A stretch of 64,000 nt of DNA from Synergistaceae bacterium DZ-S4 (GCA_025943965.1 JAPCWD010000004.1:62001-126000), one strand, 5' to 3'; numbered from the stretch's first letter, positions 1 through 8,272 are shown. The notes: generated by a model from the sequence alone, not told the origin. Translations and numbers: made by a program.

Positions 1-413
1 TCGGGGGAGTGAAGGGGCATACGGAACCTTGCTCCCTTTGAATCGATCTCTTCTCCTACCGCTGCAACAAAGGTGATCCTCCATCCCTCCGGCACGGGGA
101 CGGCGCCACCCGCCACGGCCATTGCGCAGCAGGGGCCCTTTGCGTCAACGCTTCCGCGTCCCCGGATGACCTCGTCGCTTATCATGACCTCAGGCCCTCC
201 CGGCACTGTATCGATGTGGCTCAGCAGGACAAGCTCCTTATCCCCTGTTCCCCGCTCTGCGACAACACTGCCCGCTCCGTCAAGGTGCGAGCCGCTCCAT
301 CCAAAGCGAGGGAGCCTGTCTGCGAGCATCCTTGCAGCATCAGCCTCATGCCTGGTCGGACTGGGGACAGCTACAAGGTCTGCCAGGAGCCTGGCTGATT
401 CGGGAAGACCCAT
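1..413 (-). CDS. lysK: [LysW]-lysine/[LysW]-ornithine hydrolase, N-terminal part (cut by window edge)
   Basis: M20 metallopeptidase family. The 137 codons present show LLSHIDTVPG (first metal ligand His and Asp), RGSVDAKGPCCAM (bridging Asp) and VGEEIDSKGA (catalytic and metal Glu pair). LysK releases the finished lysine (or ornithine) from the C-terminal Glu of the carrier protein LysW. The ATG at 413 lies 1 nt after the lysJ stop, so it is the distal gene of the lys operon. The C-terminal half lies outside the window. ArgE/DapE-type peptidases share the fold; the LysW-pathway neighbours decide the call. Confidence 0.88.
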   Translation of the reverse strand, partial: MGLPESARLLADLVAVPSPTRHEADAARMLADRLPRFGWSGSHLDGAGSVVAERGTGDKELVLLSHIDTVPGGPEVMISDEVIRGRGSVDAKGPCCAMAVAGGAVPVPEGWRITFVAAVGEEIDSKGARFRMPLHSP

Positions 414-414
414 A

Positions 415-1545
415 TCAGAAACCCTCCAGCGTCCTTGCCAGTATAAGTGCCGCGTCTCCAAAGTCCTTTTCCTCTGCTGCAAATGAGGGCAGAAACCTTA
501 AAGTCCGGGGTCCTGCTGTAAGGGAAAGAAGACCGTTCTCCTGCAGTGCTTTGACCACACCCACGGATGGAATGTCCAATTCTATCCCGTTAAGCAGTCC
601 CATACCGCGGACATCTTTTATGTGGCTGCTTCCTATGGCAGATATTAGGGATCTGAAAAACTCACCTGATCTCGCAGCTTTCTCAGGAAGGTCACTGTGC
701 ATCACCATTGAAAGGACAGCCAGAGAAACTGTCGCGGTCAGCTCGTTCCCTCCGTATGTGGAGCCATGGCTGTGAGGGATAAAGTCTCCGAGCTCTTTTT
801 TCCACACCAGAGCCCCGGCAGGCATCCCGCCTGCAAGGCCCTTTGCCAGGCAGACCATGTCTGGAGCCAGCCCTGTAAGGCTGCTTGCAAGAGCAGCGCC
901 GCATCTTCCGAGGCCGCTCTGTATCTCATCGGATACGAGGAGAACAGAGTGTTTTCTGCACGCTTCGGTAATTTTATTTCCTCTTTCTGCAGGAAGGGCA
1001 AAGACCCCTCCCTCGCCCTGTACCGGTTCTATAAAGACAGCTGCCGTATCATCGTCGATATTTTCAGCGAGGTCTTCCATTGAAAAATGTTCCGCCTTTC
1101 CTATCAGCGGAATGAAAGGTTCCCTGTATTTGGGGTTGAAAGTTATCGAGAGAGCTCCGCAAGTACGTCCGTGGAATCCTCTTCTGCATGCGAGTATACG
1201 ACCGCGTCCCTTCCTCAGTGTCAGAACAAGTTTGAGCGCGGCTTCGATGGCTTCCGTACCGCTGTTGCAGAGGAAGACCCTTCCCTCTCCAAGCATCAGG
1301 CCAAGTTTATCAGCGAGCTTTTCACGGACAGGTGATTCAAATCCGGCTCCGCTCGTCCATATTCCCTTTGATGCATTTTCAAGGGCTTCGATCAGCAGCT
1401 GATGGGAGTGGCCGAAGAGGGAAGCCCCATGTCCGTTAAAAAAGTCGAGGTACTCCCTCCCGGCCGTATCAAAGACACGACTTCCTCTGCCGTGGGTCAG
1501 GGCGATCCCCCTTCCGCCGTAAAGGGCGCTTAGAGAGTCAGACAT
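415..1545 (-). CDS. lysJ: [LysW]-aminoadipate semialdehyde / glutamate semialdehyde aminotransferase
   Basis: Class III PLP aminotransferase of 376 residues, the usual length for the ArgD/LysJ family. Visible motifs are LCNSGTEA (phosphate binding), FIEPVQGEGG, VSDEIQSGLGR (Asp to the pyridine N) and the PLP-lysine segment LAKGLAGGMP near residue 235. It converts LysW-bound aminoadipate semialdehyde to LysW-bound lysine, and possibly the glutamate analogue to ornithine. The start overlaps the end of lysZ by 16 nt, so the two are probably translationally coupled. Sequence alone does not separate LysJ from ArgD; the lysW operon context does. Confidence 0.88.
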   Translation of the reverse strand: MSDSLSALYGGRGIALTHGRGSRVFDTAGREYLDFFNGHGASLFGHSHQLLIEALENASKGIWTSGAGFESPVREKLADKLGLMLGEGRVFLCNSGTEAIEAALKLVLTLRKGRGRILACRRGFHGRTCGALSITFNPKYREPFIPLIGKAEHFSMEDLAENIDDDTAAVFIEPVQGEGGVFALPAERGNKITEACRKHSVLLVSDEIQSGLGRCGAALASSLTGLAPDMVCLAKGLAGGMPAGALVWKKELGDFIPHSHGSTYGGNELTATVSLAVLSMVMHSDLPEKAARSGEFFRSLISAIGSSHIKDVRGMGLLNGIELDIPSVGVVKALQENGLLSLTAGPRTLRFLPSFAAEEKDFGDAALILARTLEGF

Positions 1546-2342
1546 GTTCCGTTCCCCTCTTCCGCGTTTTTCAAAGGCAGTGAGACTCTTCCGTCCGCAA
1601 GGTATATCGAAGGGACCCCGAGGTCAAAGGCCTCACGGCATGCCAGAAGCTTTCTCTTCATATTGCCGGCCGCATATTCTTCGAGTTTTTCCCAGGAACC
1701 CTCAGATGTACGGGTCCTTATGAGGGAATCCGGATCATTCACGTCCTTCATCAATCCGGGAACATTGGAGAGGATCACAAGGGTGTCGGCTCGGACCGAA
1801 CCGGCCACAGAAGCGGCAAGACGGTCGCCGTCAATGTTAAGCGAAAGTTTTGATGTGGTGTCAAGGCCCAGGGGAGGCAGGATAGGGATCCGGCCCTTTT
1901 CAGTCACGGCTAGTATCTTTTCCGAAGAGACGCCTGATATCGTCCCGCTGTAATTGCCCCGCAGAATACGGGTCCTCCCGCCGGAATATTCCCTGAGGAT
2001 GTCCTTTCTATCCGCAAAGACCTCTTCCGTCTTTTCCGGGTCGAGGAACTCCGATGAGGCACCGAATGAGGCGAGTGTCTCCGAGATATTTGCCCCATAG
2101 GCAAGGGCGGCCTCCCTGAATAGTTCCCTCTCTTTTTCTCCTACGTAACGGCTCCTGTAACCGGAAGGACTTGTCACTATCCTTATCTCGACGCCGCGTT
2201 CCCTGCAGAGCCTGTCCATTATTCCGCTTGCGCCGTGGACAAGTATCCACTTTTCGCCGACGGCCACCCTTGCAGCCAGCTCTGACATCAGCGATCCGAG
2301 TTCGTTGCCTTCCGCACCGCCGATCTTAACTACTCCGATCAT
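1530..2342 (-). CDS. lysZ: [LysW]-aminoadipate/[LysW]-glutamate kinase
   Basis: Amino-acid kinase family (ArgB/LysZ) of 270 residues. The N-terminal nucleotide-binding strand reads MIGVVKIGGAEGN, and a Gly-rich GASGIMD segment follows near residue 40. It phosphorylates the side-chain carboxylate of LysW-bound 2-aminoadipate. An in-frame start 13 codons upstream exists, but ATG at 2342 is chosen because GGAGGAGAGG sits just in front of it with a GGAGG spacing of 7 nt. It lies between lysY and lysJ in the lys operon. Confidence 0.88.
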   Translation of the reverse strand: MIGVVKIGGAEGNELGSLMSELAARVAVGEKWILVHGASGIMDRLCRERGVEIRIVTSPSGYRSRYVGEKERELFREAALAYGANISETLASFGASSEFLDPEKTEEVFADRKDILREYSGGRTRILRGNYSGTISGVSSEKILAVTEKGRIPILPPLGLDTTSKLSLNIDGDRLAASVAGSVRADTLVILSNVPGLMKDVNDPDSLIRTRTSEGSWEKLEEYAAGNMKRKLLACREAFDLGVPSIYLADGRVSLPLKNAEEGNGTCLTL

Positions 2343-2397
2343 TACCTCTCCTCCGTTTCCTTTCGATCTCTGTTCCGACACCCGAATATCAGGTCTT

Positions 2398-3447
2398 TTA
2401 AGCAGGGTAGAGGGGCATCATTTCAAGCCCGGCTTTTTCATCTGTTCCGCACATTATGTTTGCTGACTGTACTGCGGATCCCGCTGCGCCTTTGAGCAGG
2501 TTGTCTATTGCAGAAGCCGCGATAAGGCGCCTTCCGTCTTCGGCGAGGGCAAATCCCGTGAGGACCCTGTTGCTTCCAAGTACGAACCTGGGATCAGGTA
2601 TCCGGAAATGAGCCGGTTTTGCCGGTGAAACGGATACAAATGGCTCGTTTGCCCATTGTGAACGGTATAGTTTCCACAGATCAGCCTCTCTCACTGCTTT
2701 GCTCAGGGTCACATGAGCTATGCACTGTATCCCTCTTACAAGCTCAACGGCTGTCACGGTCATGCTTATGTTCTCTTCCTGCAGCCGGAGTTCCTGTATT
2801 ACCTCGGCCATGTGCCTGTGCAGGAAAGGAGAGATAACTCTGAGCGATCTGCTTCTCAGCGAATGGGAACTTCCCTCTTTGGCTTCGGCCCCTCCCTCGG
2901 AAGAGCCTACCCGGCATTCGATCCTTGCACTTTCAATAAGGCCTGTCTTTGCGATGGGAAGCAACGCGAAGATGGCTGATGTCGCATTGCATCCTACTCC
3001 GGATACAAGACTTGCATTTGACATTTCCTGCCTGTGAAGCTCAGGAAGGCCGTAGACTGCTCCTTCCAGCAGTTCGGGGCAGGGATGCTCTGTCTCGTAC
3101 CACCTTTTGTACTGTTCTTGATCCCTGAGCCTGAAATCAGCGGAAAGGTCGACGACCTTCTGCCCGGCAGAGAGCCTTTTCTTCGCTGTTTCTGCCGCGG
3201 CCTTGTGGGGCAGGGCCAAAAATACAAGCCCGGCATCGACATTTCCGCCTTCCTCCGGTGAGATGAAATTCACATCCGGATACGCAAAACGCAGGTGCGG
3301 ATGTATGGCCCCGATCGGTGTTCCGGCTTTGCTTCTTGAAACGGCACCGACGACTTCCATGTAAGGGTGGCGTGCGATTATCCTAAGCAGCTCTCCTCCG
3401 GTGAATCCCGTTGCTCCCCAAATGATCACAGGTATTTTCCTGTTCAT
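2398..3447 (-). CDS. lysY: [LysW]-aminoadipyl/[LysW]-glutamyl phosphate reductase
   Basis: ArgC/LysY family NADP-dependent reductase of 349 residues. N-terminal Rossmann motif is WGATGFTGGELLR; the catalytic Cys lies in SGVGCNAT near residue 153. It reduces the acyl phosphate made by LysZ to the semialdehyde used by LysJ. A GGGAGGG ribosome binding site precedes the ATG. It is separated from lysX by about 200 nt that hold a terminator-like hairpin and a short coupled ORF, so its expression may be attenuated relative to lysW-lysX. Confidence 0.88.
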   Translation of the reverse strand: MNRKIPVIIWGATGFTGGELLRIIARHPYMEVVGAVSRSKAGTPIGAIHPHLRFAYPDVNFISPEEGGNVDAGLVFLALPHKAAAETAKKRLSAGQKVVDLSADFRLRDQEQYKRWYETEHPCPELLEGAVYGLPELHRQEMSNASLVSGVGCNATSAIFALLPIAKTGLIESARIECRVGSSEGGAEAKEGSSHSLRSRSLRVISPFLHRHMAEVIQELRLQEENISMTVTAVELVRGIQCIAHVTLSKAVREADLWKLYRSQWANEPFVSVSPAKPAHFRIPDPRFVLGSNRVLTGFALAEDGRRLIAASAIDNLLKGAAGSAVQSANIMCGTDEKAGLEMMPLYPA

Positions 3448-3478
3448 TTCCGGTCCCTCCCATTTTTTATTTATGGCA

Positions 3479-3513
3479 ACAAAAAACCCGCTCCTCGTCA
3501 GGCAGCGGGCCGG
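3479..3513 (-). terminator. Rho-independent terminator / attenuator between lysX and lysY
   Basis: On the minus strand CCCGCT and AGCGGG pair around an 11-nt loop and are followed by six T residues. It stands upstream of lysY inside an otherwise co-directional operon, so a plain operon end is unlikely. GTGGGCC (3566-3572) can pair instead with GGCCCGC (3505-3511), which contains the 5' arm of the terminator; this would be an antiterminator. Confidence 0.7.
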
Positions 3514-3539
3514 TCTTTACAGAATGTCACAAATAACTG

Positions 3540-3659
3540 TTACTGACTGAACTGCAAAAGCAAACGGCCCACAATGCAACCACGCTTTATCCCGTGCTTG
3601 CATTTATTTACAGATATCTGTTTAGGATCAAGATGTTCTGCGGTCATCAAATTTTTCAT
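3540..3659 (-). CDS. Short ORF coupled to lysX (possible leader peptide)
   Basis: A 39-codon ORF whose ATG overlaps the lysX stop codon (ATGA). It begins MKNLMTAEHLDPKQ and contains five lysines but no run of them. A stem-loop (AATGCAA/TTGCATT, 3573-3604) lies within its second half, followed by the antiterminator and terminator arms. It resembles no family I recognise. Its position suggests translation could govern the attenuator in front of lysY. It may equally be chance coding; no conservation data are available here. Confidence 0.4.
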   Translation of the reverse strand: MKNLMTAEHLDPKQISVNKCKHGIKRGCIVGRLLLQFSQ

Positions 3660-4498
3660 CGGGAAGGTCTCCTTTCCCATGCAGCCCTTACAACTGCCGC
3701 AGGTATGTCTGTTCCTGTAGGTTCGATGGAATTTCTGAACTCTCCTCCGTCGTTGACCTCATTGACCAGCCATTCTCCCTCTTTCCTGAAGAGATCCACA
3801 GCCAGAAATTCTCCCCCGATCGCACTGTGTACTGATCTGAGTACGGAGCCTATCTCATCGTCAAGAGGAAGGTTCGAGGCTGCTCCGCCTCTTGCCGTGT
3901 TCGTGATCCAGTGGGAGCTCTTCCTGGTGATGGCGCAGATCGGATCTCCGCTCACAACAAAAGCCCTGACGTCATAATCGCCTTTTTCTATGTATTCCTG
4001 AATGTAAAATGTGTTGTGGATCGCTCCCAGCATTGACTTGTGCTCAAAGACAGCTTCTGCTGCCTCGCGGTCGTTGATCTTTGCCAGCAGCCTTCCCCAG
4101 CTTCCGCTTACGGGCTTGCATACTGCCGGGTATCCAAGGTCTTCAAGAGCTTCGATCGCAGCCTCGGGAGAAAATGCTGTCCTGAACTTAGGCTGGCTGA
4201 TCCCCGCTTTTGCAAGCGCTATGCTTGTGGTCAGCTTGTTTCCGCAGACCGCCATTACAGATGAAGGATTTACCACCCTGATCCTCTGTGATTCCAGTAT
4301 CTGTGCAACTGCCTCGTTCTGGTTGTGGGAGACGCACCTGGCAAGTACGACATCATCAGTGCCGCAGAAAGGCTCATCACCGTACCATACGTCGGATACG
4401 TTTATGAGTTCGCAGGGAATGTTTTGCTTCACCGCAGCTTCACGCAGAAGTTTCTCTTCCACTCGAAGCCTTGTGAATAGAATGCGCAGTGTAGACAA
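3656..4498 (-). CDS. lysX: [LysW]-aminoadipate/glutamate ligase (ATP-grasp)
   Basis: RimK/LysX-type ATP-grasp ligase of 280 residues. It joins the amino group of 2-aminoadipate (or glutamate) to the C-terminal Glu of LysW. ATP-grasp features visible are VCKPVSGSWGRLL (ATP lysine and Gly-rich loop), the YIQEYIEK segment, and the metal-binding VNEVNDGGEFRN near the C terminus. The start is taken as TTG at 4498, 2 nt past the lysW stop, because GGGGAG lies 7 nt upstream; a TTG five codons earlier is in frame but overlaps lysW. Confidence 0.9.
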   Translation of the reverse strand: MSTLRILFTRLRVEEKLLREAAVKQNIPCELINVSDVWYGDEPFCGTDDVVLARCVSHNQNEAVAQILESQRIRVVNPSSVMAVCGNKLTTSIALAKAGISQPKFRTAFSPEAAIEALEDLGYPAVCKPVSGSWGRLLAKINDREAAEAVFEHKSMLGAIHNTFYIQEYIEKGDYDVRAFVVSGDPICAITRKSSHWITNTARGGAASNLPLDDEIGSVLRSVHSAIGGEFLAVDLFRKEGEWLVNEVNDGGEFRNSIEPTGTDIPAAVVRAAWERRPSR

Positions 4499-4500
4499 GG

Positions 4501-4671
4501 CTACTCTCCCCAATCCTCCTGGACCTGAGGGGCTTCCTCAACCGTGATGGGATCAAGGGTGACAACCTCAAGCTCAGTCCCGCAGTCCCCGCAGATGAGC
4601 AGCTCGCCCTCAGAGCAGTCGTTCGGCAGATCGATCCTCGCTTCGCAGACAGTACATATTGCAGTCATCAT
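4501..4671 (-). CDS. lysW: LysW amino-group carrier protein
   Basis: 56-residue acidic carrier protein. Four Cys in two pairs (ICTVC and ICGDC) form the zinc-binding knuckle, and the protein ends with the hallmark EDWGE, whose last Glu carries the growing substrate. It protects the amino group of 2-aminoadipate during lysine synthesis. An AGGAGG box lies 6 nt before the first of two consecutive ATG codons (4671 or 4668). First gene of the lysW-X-Y-Z-J-K operon. Confidence 0.95.
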   Translation of the reverse strand: MMTAICTVCEARIDLPNDCSEGELLICGDCGTELEVVTLDPITVEEAPQVQEDWGE

Positions 4672-4702
4672 ATACAACCTCCTATAATTTATTTTTTTAT
4701 TT

Positions 4703-4726
4703 ATAAATCAACATGGGTTGATTTAT
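4703..4726. promoter_or_regulatory. Inverted repeat in the lysW leader (10-bp arms)
   Basis: ATAAATCAAC and GTTGATTTAT form a perfect 10-bp inverted repeat around ATGG, about 30 nt upstream of the lysW start. It could be an operator or an mRNA hairpin. No regulator is assigned. Confidence 0.5.
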
Positions 4727-4757
4727 GTCATTAAATTATCTGAATATAACCTTTGTT

Positions 4758-4769
4758 AAGTAATTACTT
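4758..4769. promoter_or_regulatory. 12-bp palindrome in the lysW leader
   Basis: AAGTAATTACTT is a perfect palindrome in the AT-rich untranslated leader of lysW. It has the form of a small dimeric repressor half-site pair, but in AT-rich DNA chance occurrence is possible. Confidence 0.35.
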
Positions 4770-4789
4770 ATTTCAATTTTGCCCAAAAA

Positions 4790-4815
4790 GTTCATTTTTA
4801 GATAAAAAAATGAAC
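4790..4815. promoter_or_regulatory. Inverted repeat in the lysW leader (10-bp arms, 6-nt loop)
   Basis: GTTCATTTTT and AAAAATGAAC form a perfect inverted repeat about 40 nt downstream of the predicted lysW transcription start. It is an operator or hairpin candidate. Confidence 0.45.
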
Positions 4816-4860
4816 AAACGACATTCATTAATATAAATTTGATTAATCGTATGCTGTGGA

Positions 4861-4888
4861 ATCATACTCTAAATTTCAGAAGTGTCAA
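4861..4888 (-). promoter_or_regulatory. Sigma70-type promoter of the lysW operon
   Basis: On the minus strand TTGACA (-35) and TATGAT (-10) are separated by 16 nt. Transcription would start near 4853, giving a 5' leader of about 180 nt before lysW. Confidence 0.75.
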
Positions 4889-4970
4889 TAGCCGAAGCAA
4901 AAAGTTTGTATTGTATTACAAAAATCATGTTTTTAAGTGTTCTTGAAAGGTTCTTTATGGATCTACGCGG

Positions 4971-5012
4971 AAAAAATGAGCCCGGGTCCTCATGCCGGAC
5001 TCAGGCTCATTC
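4971..5012 (-). terminator. Terminator of the hydrogenase gene
   Basis: ATGAGCC and GGCTCAT arms with further inner pairing (GAGTCC with GGACCC) are followed by a run of T residues on the minus strand, 20 nt after the hydrogenase stop codon. Confidence 0.8.
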
Positions 5013-5033
5013 GCGTTATGGATCAGACTTTGA

Positions 5034-6476
5034 TCATTTTTCAGTTTCAAGCTTTTTGGTCTCCAAGACGAGCTTCCTTATCTCTTCCCTTGCCTTTGAC
5101 TCCCTATTGATCACTCCCGCTCCGTTTACACACCCTCCCGAACAAGTCATGACCTCAAGCAGATCGAAGGGGCCGCCGTTTTTGGCGTAGGCTCTCATCC
5201 TTGCTATCTCAGACTTGCTCGTTCCGTTGATGCAGGCTGTCCTTATCTCCATTTCATCACCGACGGCGCTCTTTACGGCTGAAGCTACACCGCCGCTAAG
5301 CGCGAAGCCCCTTCCTTCTGCGGAGGCTTCGGTAAGATCTCTCTCTTCTTCGCATGCAGAGGGATCGATCCCGGCAGCCTCAAATACAGAGGCGAGCTCT
5401 TCGAAGGTCATGATGTAGTCGACGCATGAATCTTCCATTGCCTCCCGTCTCTTTGCGACACACGGCCCAATGAATACCGTCAGTGTCTGTGGATCCCGGG
5501 ATTTGACCATCTCGCCGGTGTAGTGCATTGGCGTCGGTGTGTCTGATATGTGCGGAAGCATCTCTGGCATGTGCCTCCTGACCGTTTGGATATAGGCGGG
5601 ACAGCATGAGGTAGTCATGAATGACTTATCCTTTGAAAGCCTCTCCATCAGTTCTTCCGCCTCTTCCCTGGCGGTCTTGTCCGCGCCGAGAGCTACCTCG
5701 GCCACATCTGCAAATCCAAGCTTTTTCATCGCGGTCACAAGTTTGCCGAGCGATGCACCGAACTGTCCCACTAGCGCAGGTGCGGTGATCGCGACGACCT
5801 TCCTGCCGCTCCTGAGCGCCTTTAAAATGTCTACGACCTGGCTACGTTCGAGTACCGCTCCAAATGGACATGCCGCAACGCAGCATCCGCAACTGATGCA
5901 TTTTGTAAAATCGATCTCTGCGACCCCATGCTCTCCCTTTGTTATTGCGTCAACCGGACAGTTTTCCTCGCAGGGGACGGAGACTTTGGAGATGGCGTGA
6001 TAGGGGCATGCATCCCTGCATTTTCCGCAGTTCCTGCATTTTTTCATGTCTATTGATGAATGGCCTTCTTTTACCGTAACAGCTCCGAACGGGCATACAG
6101 TTTCACATGGTCTGGCCAGACATCCCTGGCACAGTTCCGTGACAAAATATCTTGAGTTTACGCACCCCTTGCAGGCGATGTCGATGATCGTAAGGGGAGG
6201 ACCCTCAAGGCGCTTTCTCTTAATTGCGGCATCGGCGTATTCGAGAAGCGATGTCATTTCATCGTCGGCTTCTACGCTGAAGCCCAGCCCCGCAAGTACC
6301 CTGGATCTGACGACCGCGCGCTCCTTGTAGACGCAGCAGCGGTATCTTGCCTCCGAACCCGGCGGTATCCTTTCAAAGGGGAGACGTTTGATGCCCTGTC
6401 TGAAATTGTCACCCCAGAAAGATTCCGCAATTTTTCTGATTATCCATCTTTTCGTATTTACGAGATGATTCTTCAA
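5034..6476 (-). CDS. [FeFe] hydrogenase, group B-like monomeric enzyme
   Basis: 480 residues. The N-terminal half carries several Cys clusters for 4Fe-4S centres (CKGC, CQGCLARPCETVCP, CRNCGKCRDACP, CISCGCCVAACP). The C-terminal half is the H-cluster domain with TSCCPAY (L1), IGPCVAKR (L2) and EVMTCSGGCVNG (L3), so all H-cluster ligands are present. TSCCPAY instead of TSCCPGW is typical of group B enzymes. Probably disposes of electrons from ferredoxin as H2 during amino acid fermentation. The start is TTG at 6476, 9 nt after GGAGG. No maturases HydE/F/G are in the window. Confidence 0.85.
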   Translation of the reverse strand: MKNHLVNTKRWIIRKIAESFWGDNFRQGIKRLPFERIPPGSEARYRCCVYKERAVVRSRVLAGLGFSVEADDEMTSLLEYADAAIKRKRLEGPPLTIIDIACKGCVNSRYFVTELCQGCLARPCETVCPFGAVTVKEGHSSIDMKKCRNCGKCRDACPYHAISKVSVPCEENCPVDAITKGEHGVAEIDFTKCISCGCCVAACPFGAVLERSQVVDILKALRSGRKVVAITAPALVGQFGASLGKLVTAMKKLGFADVAEVALGADKTAREEAEELMERLSKDKSFMTTSCCPAYIQTVRRHMPEMLPHISDTPTPMHYTGEMVKSRDPQTLTVFIGPCVAKRREAMEDSCVDYIMTFEELASVFEAAGIDPSACEEERDLTEASAEGRGFALSGGVASAVKSAVGDEMEIRTACINGTSKSEIARMRAYAKNGGPFDLLEVMTCSGGCVNGAGVINRESKAREEIRKLVLETKKLETEK

Positions 6477-6674
6477 TTCACAATTCCTCCGTTTGATTTG
6501 CAAACATTCGCAGAATCCTATACCCAATTATTACAAAGCGCAATATGATCCCGCATATTTTGAAAAAAGACGGAAAAGTGTAAATTGTCAGAAGCGTTAT
6601 CTTTCACAAGTTTGCACATCTGCTGATACAATTAGTGCGGTCACTCAGATCACTTTTGACAGGGGGTGGGGCGC

Positions 6675-7343
6675 ATGCCTCTTTGGGATATCATCGGCCC
6701 TGTAATGATAGGGCCTTCTTCAAGCCATACGGCGGGAGCGGTGCGGATCGGCAGGATAGTGAGGCTCTGCTGGGGCAGCGATGTCAAAAACGCAAATATC
6801 TACATGAGGGGAAGCTTTGCGACCACAGGAGAGGGTCATGGGACCGACAAAGCCATCCTGGCCGGTCTGCTGGGGTACGCGCCCGACGACCCGGAGGTCA
6901 GGGACGGAAGGGAATTTGCGCTCAGGTCGGGGATGAATTTTAATTTTTATGAGGAAGACCTTGAGGGCGCCCATCCAAACTCAGTGAGGATAGAGTTATG
7001 GGATGACGGGGGAAGAAGGATGGATGCAACAGCCGCCTCCCTTGGAGGAGGTGCTGTGTCACTTCAGGAGCTTGATGGTTTCGAGGTCGATGTCTCCTGC
7101 CTGCTGCCCGTCATAATAATCATGAACAGGGATGTCCATGGAGTAGTCGGTGCGGTCACGACATACCTCTCCTCACATGGGATCAACATAGCGACGATGA
7201 AGCTCCACAGGGACAGCAGGGGAGGCCTTGCGACGATGGTCCTTGAACTTGACGGCAGGGAACCCGCAGTGACGCCTGAAGAGATAAAACATGTCCATCA
7301 GGCTATAGTCAGGGTGATTTCAATACCGGGGGTGGCGTTATGA
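6675..7343 (+). CDS. sdaAB: L-serine dehydratase, iron-sulfur-dependent, beta subunit
   Basis: 222 residues. The N terminus reads MPLWDIIGPVMIGPSSSHTAG, the SDH beta signature with the substrate-binding SSSHTAG loop, and an ACT-like domain occupies the C-terminal third (VHGVVGAVTTYLSSHGINI). Together with the alpha subunit it converts L-serine to pyruvate and ammonia. ATG at 6675 is preferred over an upstream GTG because AGGGGG lies 8 nt in front. It overlaps sdaAA by 4 nt (ATGA). Confidence 0.92.
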   Translation: MPLWDIIGPVMIGPSSSHTAGAVRIGRIVRLCWGSDVKNANIYMRGSFATTGEGHGTDKAILAGLLGYAPDDPEVRDGREFALRSGMNFNFYEEDLEGAHPNSVRIELWDDGGRRMDATAASLGGGAVSLQELDGFEVDVSCLLPVIIIMNRDVHGVVGAVTTYLSSHGINIATMKLHRDSRGGLATMVLELDGREPAVTPEEIKHVHQAIVRVISIPGVAL

Positions 7344-8218
7344 GATCATTGCAGGATCTTGCAAAATTGGCAGATGAACTTGATACGGATCTCCATGAGG
7401 CTGTCCTTGCCGCAGATTCTGAGGCAACGGGAGTTTCCCCGGATGAGATATTCGATATTATATCTTCAAGGCTCAAAGACATGCGCCGCTCTGCCGAAGA
7501 GGCGAGAAGGAACACCAACCCCTGCAGGCTGGTACGTGAAACGGGATCACTGATAAGGGAGTATTCCGACAAGGGCGGCATGTGCGGCGGTTTCCTTCTG
7601 AGAGCATCCGCGATAGCCCTTGAAGTTGCTTCATATAACGCCTCAATGGGAAGGATAGTGGCGGCTCCGACTGCCGGAAGCTGCGGCATACTGCCTGGGA
7701 TGCTCTTTTCGTGGGAGGAGTTCTACGGGAAGGATGTGGCTGACAAAGACAGAACGCTGACCGAAGCCCTTATCGTGGCGGGGGCTGTGGGGGAGATCAT
7801 AGCGAACAGGGCTACGCTCGCCGGCGCTGAGGGAGGGTGTCAGGCTGAGTGCGGGGCAGCAGCGGCAATGGGCTCCTCAGCTCTGGTCTATCTGAGGGGA
7901 GGAAGCTGCGACGCGGTGTCGAACGCTGTCGCACTTACGCTGAAATCAGTGCTTGGACTGGTCTGCGATCCTGTCGGAGGGCTAGTGGAGTCTCCCTGCA
8001 TAAAGAGGAACGGCCTCCTCGTGGCGGTTGGCGCGCTTGCCGCCGATATGGCCCTTGCCGGAGTAACTTCCCTGATCCCCGCAGACGAGGTCATCGACGC
8101 GATGGGCCAGATAGGAAGGTCGATCCCTCCTTCGCTCCGTGAGACTTCAAGAGGCGGCCTCGCAGTGACGCCTACAGCAAGGGCGCTCCTCAAAGAGGCA
8201 GGTAAAATAAAAAGTTAA
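7340..8218 (+). CDS. sdaAA: L-serine dehydratase, iron-sulfur-dependent, alpha subunit
   Basis: 292 residues, catalytic subunit holding an oxygen-labile 4Fe-4S cluster. Candidate cluster cysteines are in TAGSCGILPG, EGGCQAECGAAAAM and LVCDPVGGLVESPC. It is translationally coupled to sdaAB. The two-subunit form is typical of anaerobes and Firmicutes-like enzymes. Feeds pyruvate into fermentation. Confidence 0.92.
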   Translation: MRSLQDLAKLADELDTDLHEAVLAADSEATGVSPDEIFDIISSRLKDMRRSAEEARRNTNPCRLVRETGSLIREYSDKGGMCGGFLLRASAIALEVASYNASMGRIVAAPTAGSCGILPGMLFSWEEFYGKDVADKDRTLTEALIVAGAVGEIIANRATLAGAEGGCQAECGAAAAMGSSALVYLRGGSCDAVSNAVALTLKSVLGLVCDPVGGLVESPCIKRNGLLVAVGALAADMALAGVTSLIPADEVIDAMGQIGRSIPPSLRETSRGGLAVTPTARALLKEAGKIKS

Positions 8219-8222
8219 AAAA

Positions 8223-8251
8223 GGAGCCGGTCCCGAAATGAGACCGGCTCC
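8223..8251. terminator. Convergent terminator between sdaAA and livK
   Basis: GGAGCCGGTC and GACCGGCTCC pair around a 9-nt loop. A strong T run follows only on the minus strand (the livK side), so it mainly ends the liv operon; it may also serve sdaAA. Confidence 0.8.
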
Positions 8252-8272
8252 TGCTTCCTGTCCGTCGGCAGT

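Noticed and set aside
3448-3655. A lysine riboswitch or T-box between lysX and lysY
   Set aside because: No T-box core (GGTGGNACCGCG) and no L-box conserved elements are visible; only the attenuator-like pairing is supported.
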